From NCBI GenBank assembly GCA_001949185.1, contig BDGG01000003.1:146219-210218 (forward strand): a DNA stretch of 64,000 bases, in the 5' to 3' direction. Shown here piece after piece: positions 55,460-64,000 of the stretch. How positions within the stretch are numbered: position 1 is the stretch's first letter; the number at the start of each line of letters is the position of its first letter. Under the pieces are notes generated by a model. That model made no database searches, was not told the origin of the DNA, and saw only the letters and a list, made by a program, of their open reading frames with translations. The stretch comes from Ramazzottius varieornatus. Lineage: Eukaryota; Tardigrada; Eutardigrada; Parachela; Ramazzottiidae. The position numbers and the translations under genes are program-made.

Positions 55460-56702
55460 CTGTCGAATTAAAACAAATTCAAAAATCGTCTAGCATATAA
55501 TGAAAACGGTGAATGCACGTCGGTAGAGACTTAATGTGAGAAAGTAATAAGCAGAGAACGGTCAGGGCGATGGCAACAGGGATAATCTTCCCGATAGATA
55601 TCTCCACTGGACAGACGGTTGCTGGCGGGCAAGCAAACCTCAACGAAACTTCAGTATTCAAAGCTCTCAAACCCTGCAGTTGCCGATAGTTCGTTTTCAA
55701 CATCACTGCTTCAGTGTGAGCAGCTTTTGCTCGCGCCATTCCCAAAGGAACATGGACAGAAAAGTCTGATATCCAGATCGTAAACCGCCAGGCCTTGCGG
55801 CACGCTTACATCGTTGGGATTGTATGGTAATCGGGGATGATTGCAGGGTCTGATGATTATATCCGTGTATTCATATTCGCCTCTGTATGCACCGGCCAAC
55901 GATACTAGAGACCCATCGTTTTTACACTTTCGTCCTCGTTAGGTCATCGGCGAACAACACACCCACATTCAATTCTCAATTGTTTCGCTACATGCAACAG
56001 TCACGTGTTTACAATCATCAGACTCGGTTGATCCTGCTCACGTTTTACGGAACCATGTTTCTTTCAGCGCCAGGTTCGATAAACTGATACAGGAATTCAA
56101 TGGGGGTCATTTTACATGTAGTGTTTCAAGCGATTTATGTCAGTACTCCAGTACGAACCATATGGGAAAACATCGCAGGGCTCCGAAAAGTTTTAGCGTC
56201 GCCACAGTCATGCTATAGATATCGCAAAATTTCACTGCATCCGATACTTACGCCCCTTCAATAAATAAATTCAATAAATTGTCCCCCTGGCAGAGCAGGG
56301 ATTTATTCCCTGACCACCCGGTGAAAATTTCCCATACCTGGATTTACTGTGTCGTATGCACCGAATTCTTGCAGCAAGTTTACGACAACCAGCAGGACTC
56401 CATGTGTTTCGTGTGGCAAATCGGAAACTATCAAAGAGCGTGGGTCTTGTTTGTCTTCCTGTCGAAAAGATACCACTTCAGCAAACAATCGTCTAACTAA
56501 TCCATGAGCGCGGAGTATTATCAGCTAACGATAGGAGGCCTTCTTCTCACGGTAAGACAACTTGCATCATTGTCGTATAGCTCAAGCAGTGGAACCAACA
56601 AAGTCTGTCTACAGAACAGTCTTGCTTTTAAAGAACCTTCGCAGATTATTAGACTTTTGCAGTTCCTAAGTTTTTCAGCAGACACGAACCCGACAAGCTA
56701 AA
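55460..56702. other. No certain gene
   Basis: About 1.2 kb with scattered open frames and no recognised domain. It contains the 5' flank of the Ly6-like gene at 56703. Confidence 0.4.
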
Positions 56703-57933
56703 ATGTCAAACGTAACCAAGCTCTCACTCGTGCTTGTTGGTCTGGTGACTATTTCGATCCCCTTTCTCCCTACAGGTATGTGGCGCTGTGTGCCTCGATC
56801 GTTGTCCGATCATAACAGGGATGAGCAGTTCTGGAACGGCGTAGCGTTTTTGGACCAGTTTTCCGCTTCGCTACGCTATATAACGAAACTATAGCGGAAC
56901 CGGGCATACTCAGAACTATTCAGAGCAGCGAAGCGATAATGATCTTTAGCGGAAATAGCGGATTTTGAGCCTTGCACAAGGAATTTTACCATAGCGGTAG
57001 CAAAGCGGATAGCGGACCCTTGTACCTCCTAGCTGGTCACAGCGAAGTGCTGCTGTCTCTTGAAAGCGGTAGCGAAGCGGACTGAAGCAAACCCCATAAC
57101 TTGCTCATCCCTGGATCATAGTATAAGTCCAGCGTGTACAGCTCACAGTCATAGTGCGGTGTTTCACAGGCAGTGCCCTGAGGTGTTATGTTTGTGACGG
57201 AAGGGGATGCGAAAATGCAGCGGGATACAGCACCGTTTCTTGCGGTAGGGGGTATGGACCGGAGGAACGTGTCCGGTGTCTTAAGTTCGTCGGGACCAAC
57301 TATAGATACGTGCCCAGCTTGGGTGTCTACAACATCAGTACGCCACATTGAGTAGACACGATGCGCAACATCCTACGACGACACGAACACGAAGGCCCGA
57401 CCACGGTGGAATCGGTGAATGGTGTGTGTGGAACGTTGAAATAATGAGTGGAGCGTATAAAACTGCACGTTGACGTGAGCGGCGTTACGATGGAAGGGCG
57501 TTTATACGCTCCACTCAGGATTTCAACGTTCCACACACATCATTCACCGATTCCACCGTAGTCGGGCCTTGTTGTTCGTATCGTCGTAGGATGTTGCGCA
57601 TCGTGTATAGTTTCACCCCGTTACTGATATTGTATTAATTTTAATTGAACAGTACACTGCAAATTGTGTCTTGTAGTAACCGGTACTCAGCGCTCGTGTG
57701 CAACACGTGGATTCATGACGGCGTATTTCGGATCTTATTCAACGAGTGGTTATATGGCTGCATGGAACCAGAATATCTCGGTGGACAACAACTATAATAT
57801 ATGGCGAGGCGAGATGCACTACTGTTCGGGCAATGGATGCAACGGTTCCTCCGTCGTCAGCATCAGCATTTTGGTGTTTGGTGTAGCCAGCTTCTTGTCA
57901 GTTTTGACGGCCTGGCCCACCGTGAAGCGATAA
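56703..57933 (+). CDS. Ly6/three-finger-type GPI-anchored protein with MITEs in both introns
   Basis: Exons 56703-56775, 57170-57337 and 57677-57933 join by two phase-1 introns to 165 residues, the same length as the gene at 54222. Exon 1 is a signal peptide (MSNVTKLSLVLVGLVTISI). Exon 2 starts LRCYVCDGRGC. Exon 3 ends MHYCSGNGCNGSSV followed by a hydrophobic GPI tail (ISILVFGVASFLSVL). Both introns were enlarged by inserted inverted-repeat elements at 56816-57113 and 57356-57606, while the exons remain open. Surface protein; function unknown. Confidence 0.82.
56816..57113. mobile_element. hAT-type MITE in Ly6 intron 1
   Basis: Ends CAGGGATGAGCA and TGCTCATCCCTG are inverted repeats. Flanks GATCATAA (56808-56815) and GATCATAG (57114-57121) are an 8-base duplication with one change. 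The inside is full of GTAGCGAAGCGG words. The element is 298 bases. Its terminal GGATGAGCA resembles the end of the MITE at 33734. Confidence 0.82.
57356..57606. mobile_element. Near-perfect palindromic MITE in Ly6 intron 2
   Basis: Arms of over 100 bases: ACACGATGCGCAACATCCT at the left pairs with AGGATGTTGCGCATCGTGT at the right. Further inside, GGAGCGTATAAA pairs with TTTATACGCTCC. The unpaired centre is only about 45 bases. A clear target duplication was not identified. No coding capacity. Confidence 0.78.
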
Positions 57934-59772
57934 CACTTGGTGGCTAACTGAAGATACCTAGCGCCAGCTGTGATTAACAGAAGCACGGTTTCATCCGTGA
58001 TAATCGCGTCTTTATTCAGCTCGGGTCTTAAGTTTCATAGATTGGTTGCTTCTGGCGACATAAAGTGTTGCGCCAGCAAACCTCCATCAAGCTCCTTTCC
58101 GCCAGTTCTTTGTTCATTCTGAGATTCGGTCGCGTCATAGGTGGCAAGGTCGCGTAATATAAGAGGTTGTAGACTACCATCACAGCAGCTAGCGACGTTG
58201 TGATGTAACGGCGCTACTGTACGTACACGCACAGACGAGAAATTTCGGGCCAGCAAAAACTCTGGACCAGGCTATTTCGCTACGGCGGTACGGATGCACG
58301 TTAGTACGCGACTGATTTACAGTGCCAGATTAAAGTGATTGTACCACAGCTGTTCCATATCCAAACCACAACGCCGTATCCAGCGTAAAATGATCTCGCT
58401 GGCGCGGTGGATGGTAGTTTGAACGAGAATTTATCCCGGCGGATTATCCAGCCATCGATAGGTTTTTCATCCCCCGTCCGATAGGTTTGATATCCGTTGC
58501 TGTTCCAAACGGAAGTTGCGCGAGATGCAGCTTGGTTCGGCTTGATACGGAGCTACATGCGTACCCTTCATTTTGAAGGTACGACCTGCCGTCGAGTTTT
58601 CATTGGTCGGCTGACAATACCGGCAAGTCGTAGCTGGCTTAGTTCTGGCATTCTTTTCACCAACAAAAAGCGCAAGTATCCGGCACAGCCATTGCAGCTC
58701 CACTGCATTCCGAATTTTGCCAGCCATTCTATCGTTTACTTTACGCAAGAGAACTTAGCAGATTTTCACGAGCTGCTGATGACTTTGTGTTTGGTCGACC
58801 ATTACTTCTCCTTGTTGTACTAATCCATGGATCATCTTCGGGATCTTCACGAAAGGAGGACGGGAGAACACCAAATAAGAAGCAGGTGCAGGACTGGAGT
58901 TTACAGGCCAATGCAGGTAAGTAACTTCCATCGGCGCATTGCCTCGATCAGCTGGTTTTGCCAAGTCGATGCTCCTGATATCCTGACGTTGACAGTATTC
59001 GTCTCGTTGCTGTTTCAGATTCTTCGACGACAGACGAGGTAAGCTGGGTGTTCGAACGGATGGACGGATGTCTGGTCGACCAAAGATTTGTCTGGAGGGG
59101 CATCCCGGGAATTCACTTCGTCTTACTGACTGATGATTGTTTACCTTTCGTCGATTCTCGTCCGCTACTTGTTGGTAATTCTAGTTGTTTTCTCGGTTCT
59201 TCGTTAGCGTCTACTGGACCTAATTCGACTTTGTTTCACCTCGTTTACTGATTTTTCGTGTATGTTTGCACGGAAACGATTAAAATTCTGAACGAAACTG
59301 TCGTCGGTCGTGAGGGGGATAACCAGAGGAACGGCGGTTGTATCCGAGCAGGAGGAAAATTTGAACTGAGGAGGATCAGCGAGGGTGAGCGAGCACTTGT
59401 ATTATCTAGTTTCCCCTCTAGTTATCGTGCTCTCTTTATCCAGACCAGATCGCCGTAACGTCCTTCCAATTTAAGGGTAGATTTAGAACACGGCTGGTAC
59501 ATCGGAGTTAGTGATGTTCTAATATGGAATAATGACATCTAATATAATAAAAATAAATATCAGCCGTCTGCTAAAGTCTTACTAACTCCGAACTACTATA
59601 GTAAAACCTCTGCCTGACTTACTAAAATATTACTATAGTAGAAGTTTTGGAGGTTCGTTATTAAAATATATTTTAATATCGAAGAGCTCGACAGAAGATC
59701 TAAAGAATCAGAATCACATCAATCAGGCTAGCAAGAATGCTCCCCAGTATTTGCTCGGACCGTCTAAAGTGC
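57934..59772. other. No gene seen
   Basis: About 1.8 kb between the last Ly6-like gene and the 3' end of the BED/hAT gene. Open frames on both strands around 58467-58823 and 59048-59458 have no recognised domain. An AT-rich stretch with TACTATAGTA-type words lies at 59520-59690. Confidence 0.4.
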
Positions 59773-62700
59773 TTAATCGTCAAGATCGGACAAGTATTCT
59801 GAATTTCGGAGACAGAGAATTTTTCTTTCGAGATTGTGACCAGCTAGTCTGTTTCCCTTCCCCATAGTCGCCGCCGATGCGATAGAGAAGACTCTTTCGG
59901 GCGCACTCGAAGCAGTGGGAATGGCCAGGATGTCCAAAGCGAGACGACTCAACAGAGGGAACTTATCAGCATTCTGTATCCAGAAGACTTCCGGGTTGTC
60001 TTCAACGTTGTCGTCGGAGCCGACAGGAAGGCTTACGTAGGTCTGAACTTCCAAGTCAAATGGAGATTTCTGTTGCGTGACTTCTGAACTTGCATCGATG
60101 AAGAAATCCAAGTCGTCAATACCATCTGGAGAACTGTTCGCATTCAGTGCAGTCGATTCTAGCAATGTTCCTGAAAAGCAGCGAGGTGCTACGTTTGTCA
60201 CCCCCATAGAAACTAGGTATGACATGTGACCGGTATGTGTTTACCTTGCGTGGGCTCCTCATACCACTCAATGTTTTTCAATGACAGCCATCTCGAAGCA
60301 AGACTAGACAGTCGCTGTGGCAATGTAAGTCTCAGTTTCTTATGGAGAAATGTGCTCGCAATGTAGACAGCATCGAACTTTGAGTTGCAATCATCTATCA
60401 CATATCCGAGCACGCGCGACAGCTCTGAATCCATGGCAAGAATGACCTGAACGACAAACACGATCACCGTGCACCACCATAAGTAAGATAGATTTCGATT
60501 GTAGTTTTTAGTAAGATTTTCCGTAGGAAAGTGTATGGCGAGAAAATTAAAGCTTGAAGTGACATACTACAGCACATTTTGTTATTTTTCTGAGTTGGCG
60601 CTAATTACCCCTTCGAATGGGTTCTCAATATGGAAGCTTGAAAAGTCGAGTTTGAGAAGAGCATCGCGAACTGACTCCAAATGCCTGACTAGTCCGTTCG
60701 TGTAAAAGTGAACTCGGTGGATGGTCGCTTCCTTATCCGCGCTGAGTTTGTCCGTAACCTGTGAATACTCAATACATATGACATCGAACCAAAAATTTCT
60801 GACTTCATCAGAAATTATAAAGGGATAGCTCAAAGACTTGCTGACCGTATTAAACTTCTCCAGTAGACGTATGATAAATTTTATGATGAGCCATTCACCA
60901 GGAGTTAAACCAGGGATCTTCAAGCGACGAGCCATGATCTCTTCCACGGGTTCTCGTACTTCATCAAGTCGTCGCAGAAAGAGCAGAGTAGAATTCCATC
61001 GGGCTGAGACATCTGCGATTAATGTCAGCCCGGTAGCTTTGAGAAGTTCACCCGTGGTTACGTGAGACATTCGGAAAGTCTTGACTATAATTCTGGCTTT
61101 CTTGATGATCGGCTTTAGCTTTTCATTCTTCTCGAATGCTCGAACCGCGGTCTGCAGTCGATGGATGGTACAACTGTGACGCTTGATTCTGCAACAGAAA
61201 AGAATTCACACTGACGTGCGGTTGACCGTAATGCTCGAAAAGCAGAACATTCATTTATTCCATATGGACGTGTGATGTGGAAGCTCGGCAAACAAACTAG
61301 ACAGAAAGGTTTTCTTGTGTCGCGCAGTTTGACAGTGTTATCGCCTGAAAGCGTGCGCCACTCGAAGATCCATCTTGTCAATTTTTGTTTGCCTAGGAAT
61401 TATATATGGACAAAGCGCAGTAAGAGAAAATTACCTTCCGTCAAACTCGGTCTCGCATTCACCCTCGAACCTCATGTACTCATTGACCTCTTGCTGCGTG
61501 TTCGCGTCTTCCATTTCAACTGAAACTACGCTCAGCAGTGCTTCTTCCTCCTCTGACTCGTCAGGATTTACCGGACTATTCGACTGAACGAGGTCTTCGA
61601 CTGAAAGCGGCCACCATGTTTGAACCGTTGTCCGTCACTACGGCGGATATCTTGTACGAAGGAATCTCCCACCCAGCCAAAATCTCCATCGTAAGCTTGA
61701 ATAATCGAGCGGCACTGTGTGGACTCGGAAAAGTGCGACATGCCAGGGTCATCCTTCGCATCGTCTTCGTGGGATGATCATACATCCGCACCGTTACCGC
61801 CAGCTTCGACTCAGACATTCCGCGTTTAGTCCAGATGTCTATAAATAAATAACACTAAACGTCAATCTCAGTCAAAATAGTAACCGCTCAACATTAAAAT
61901 TAACTGTCATGTCAGTCAGAAATTTGGACGACATCATTTTTCCAGCTGGCGCACACTTTCAGCCAGAAAAACCGGAGCAGGCGTCACTTGGGACAACAGT
62001 TAATGTCATTAAGTCTGCTCGTCATAATGGCGCAGACTTTCAGGAAATAACAGTGAAAATGTGCGCCACGTAACGAATAGTCTTGCAAATTTGTTTGAGG
62101 CCGTGCTAATTCCGATTCACCTGTAGAGAGAGATATCTTGGTGGCACGACAAAGCTCTGCCTTCATGTTACCAAGCTTCTGCTCATAGACCTTATCCATT
62201 TCCGTATTCAGGGCTTTCCTTCCAAAAGCAGGGGAACGAGGATCATGCTTCACGAAAGCACGTTGGGTAGCCGGATTCGCGCATAAGGATGGAGTCGCCG
62301 TTGTCCGTAAAACCCACAAGGCCCGTTCGCGCAGGATCGTTCGATATCTACAGTCAGAAAGCACAAATAATTAGCCTGAAGTAGATCGACGGAGAGAGCA
62401 GAAAGAAACAGCAACAAGCAACAGCAAAGGCCGACTTACCTCAAACTTCCCTGCTCGTACGGGTTTGACGATTCGAATTTCAGCTTGGACTGGATCATGG
62501 CAATGCCTGTTGCTGGCTTGTCCTGCTTCTTCTTCTTGAGGTCTTTACGAAGCTTTTCCTGCTCTTCATACTTGGCAAATGCGTCGGGATGACGGTTCTT
62601 CAGATGGGACACAGCGTTTCCGGTGTTGCCAGCAGGCTTCGCTTCATGGCTACAGGATTTACACGTTGACGTACCCGTCTCAGCATCCTCAGTATAGTAC

Positions 62701-63071
62701 TGCCATACTGCAGAAGCTTTCTTTTGACCACCGGGTAGTTTACGCTTTTGGGAAAATCGACTGGAAGACGATGTCGAAGGCGGTCGAGACGACTCATCTT
62801 CGGAGTCTGAACCGTCGTCGGTTTCCGCAATGTCGATTACTGGTGGGCTTGCTGCTATTGCAGCTGCTACAGGAACTTTCCCTCTTTCCGGTGGTAGCTC
62901 CTTCTTTGCGCCTTTTATAGGCTTTGTCCGCGACGGTGGTCTCATGACTCTCTGACAATCTAGCAGTTCTTTGCAAATAAGAGGAGAACAGACAAACAAT
63001 TTGTCGAAGGCAGTAGGCCAGTAGCAACTCCTGTAGTACAGCTTGCATCCTGCACCTACACTCTCTAACAT
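59773..63071 (-). CDS. BED-finger hAT transposase (ZBED-like), multi-exon
   Basis: A transposase or domesticated relative. Minus-strand segments in order are 63071-62440, about 62344-62112, 61839-about 61436, 61191-about 60595, about 60447-60246 and 60170-59773. The first carries an acidic/Ser region and a BED zinc finger (AVWQYYTEDAE, CKSC, HLKNRHPDAF). The start may be the Met at 62945. The second and third join to give ISLSTDIWTK (first Asp) and VVTDNGSNMVAAF (second Asp). The fourth has HSCTIHRLQTAVRAF and ARWNSTLLFLRRL. The last has the hAT dimerisation segment LAIPTASSAPERVFS. Phases agree except for one apparent single-base shift just after MVAAF. Terminal repeats and a target duplication were not found. 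Introns hold three copies of the 50-base hairpin. Confidence 0.75.
61317..61366. repeat. Dispersed 50-base hairpin in the BED/hAT gene
   Basis: Left arm GTGTCGCGCAG is degraded; right arm GCGTGCGCCACTCG is intact. Loop reads TTATCGCCTGAAAG, nearly the family loop. It lies in an intron. Confidence 0.7.
61944..61990. repeat. Dispersed 50-base hairpin in the BED/hAT gene
   Basis: Arms CTGGCGCACACTTTCAGCC and GCGTCACTTGG, opposite orientation to most copies. It lies in an intron and is followed 35 bases later by another copy. Confidence 0.65.
62025..62071. repeat. Dispersed 50-base hairpin in the BED/hAT gene
   Basis: Arms AATGGCGCAGACTTTCAGG and ATGTGCGCCACG pair. It lies in an intron next to the previous copy. 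Confidence 0.65.
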
Positions 63072-63270
63072 GGCCGGTTAAAGTGTCGCACCGTATGCAG
63101 CTGCATGATATCCTACGGTATTCATTCGCAATTTCGCAGTACGGCAGTAGCCCTACTGTGCCGCTGTAGAGGCATCGGTATGGTGTGGCGCACTTTATAG
63201 GGCGTGGTCGCACATTGAGCAACCAGCGCACAGGCAGTTTTTTGAACCAGCGGTGCCGTTAACCGGATAG

Positions 63271-64000
63271 TATCAGGTGATAAGGTATGACTTGTCGCCT
63301 CACACCAGTCTTACATTGAAAAATCCATATCTCTCTTTTAGCGCGATCGTTTCGTCTCGGTTTTTTTTGTGTCGATGCTAGTGTTCGTCTACTATCTTTC
63401 GCTGCTTCGTTTATGTTAGTTTGTTGCTTCTGCCCTCTCTGTGGAGTTATTGGCGCGCCCATGGACAAGAGCAAGTTACGGACTATTTTCGAGTATGAAT
63501 TTCGTCGCGGCACCAACGCAGCACAGACAGCCCGGAATATCAACAATGTGTTTGGTGAAGACGCCACTAACGAACGTACGGTGGAACGATGGTATGCTCG
63601 TTTCCGTTCGGGAGATTTCAGTCTCGAAGATCACCCTCACGGAAGGCCAAAACTGAAAGTGAACAACGACGAGCTGAGAAAGCTGGTGGAGTCCGATCCT
63701 TCCCAAACGTCTGCCGTATTGTCTCAACACTTCAACGTATCACCCGTGACTATCGATTTGCACCTTCGTCAGATCGGTAAGGTGAAAAAGTTGGAAAAGT
63801 GGGTACCTCATCAACTTAGCGCACTCCAGAAAAGGCATCGTGTGGACGTGTGTCTTTCTCTCCTCAACCGTTCCAGAAACGAACCTTTCCTGCATCGAAT
63901 TGTTACGTGTGATGAGAAGTGGATTCTTTACAACAACCGGAAGCGGAAGAAGGTAATTTTGAGCCCAGGTGAAGTCCCGAAACTATTCCAAAGCCTGAGC
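63271..64000 (+). mobile_element. Mariner element, cut by the window edge
   Basis: A mariner transposase frame starts at 63461 and is preceded about 190 bases upstream by a candidate inverted terminal repeat (TATCAGGTGATAAGGTATGA), the usual spacing and style for mariner ends. The right half lies beyond the window, so the end pairing and TA duplication cannot be checked. Confidence 0.7.
63461..64000 (+). CDS. Mariner transposase, N-terminal 180 residues
   Basis: Open from the ATG at 63461 to the window end with no stop or frameshift. The N-terminal HTH is typical of mariner (LRTIFEYEFRRGTNAAQTAR, NERTVERWYARFRSGDFSLE, HGRPKLKV). A second HTH (VLSQHFNVSPVTIDLHLRQI) leads to the mariner signature GKVKKLEKWVPHQL. 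The catalytic domain starts with IVTCDEKWILYNN, holding the first Asp of the DD34D triad. The remaining Asp residues lie beyond the window. The last 20 residues drift from the usual pattern. Confidence 0.88.
   Translation, partial: MDKSKLRTIFEYEFRRGTNAAQTARNINNVFGEDATNERTVERWYARFRSGDFSLEDHPHGRPKLKVNNDELRKLVESDPSQTSAVLSQHFNVSPVTIDLHLRQIGKVKKLEKWVPHQLSALQKRHRVDVCLSLLNRSRNEPFLHRIVTCDEKWILYNNRKRKKVILSPGEVPKLFQSLS

Noticed and set aside
1-64000. CRISPR arrays, operons or bacterial contamination
   Set aside because: No regular direct repeats with unique spacers; genes are spliced animal genes throughout, including the GH43 gene.
1-64000. tRNA and rRNA genes
   Set aside because: I looked for cloverleaf-compatible A and B box words and conserved rRNA segments and saw none; a covariance-model scan would be decisive.

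Overview
The window is nuclear DNA from an animal. It carries spliced metazoan genes with mostly short introns (about 50 to 400 bases), strict GT-AG junctions, no operons, and families such as SLC26, FAM234, caspase-activated DNase, NAA60, NUBPL, FICD, a class A GPCR, Ly6-type proteins and a chitinase with CBM14-like domains. The chitinase and compact genes fit a small-genome ecdysozoan (a tardigrade is one possibility), but nothing here proves the species. Exon boundaries were read by eye, so any junction may be off by a base or two.

Layout. 0-9 kb: a small inverted repeat, an SLC26A11-like anion transporter (minus), fragments of a segmental duplication, a hAT-type MITE and a putative small secreted protein (plus). 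9-21 kb: FAM234-like, secreted leucine-rich-repeat and DFFB/CAD genes (all minus), then a chitinase (plus). 21-32 kb: a Ly6-like gene, a TA-flanked transposon, NAA60, NUBPL and FICD (the last two head to head), and an aminergic-type GPCR. 32-38 kb: mostly mobile DNA: two MITEs with 8-base target duplications, a miRNA-like hairpin, a large inverted repeat and a full-length hAT element. 38-44 kb: two multi-membrane-span genes and a secreted Cys-rich gene. 44-58 kb: four Ly6-like genes or fragments interleaved with a GH43 glycosidase gene whose exons are spread over 8.4 kb and enclose a chromodomain pseudogene, an acidic/Ser-rich gene and a dead DDE transposon. 58-64 kb: a multi-exon BED/hAT transposase gene and the start of a mariner.

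The most unusual signal is a dispersed hairpin of about 50 bases (arms AAGTGGCGCACG / CGTGCGCCACTT). At least 15 copies lie in introns and spacers, including introns of FICD, GH43, the chromodomain gene and the BED/hAT gene, with a tandem cluster near 49.7-50.0 kb. The GH43 gene is a horizontal-transfer candidate firmly embedded in host DNA. DFFB (apoptotic DNA cutting), NUBPL (complex I Fe-S assembly), FICD (ER AMPylation) and NAA60 (Golgi N-terminal acetylation) are ordinary housekeeping genes; no pathway links the genes here as a unit.
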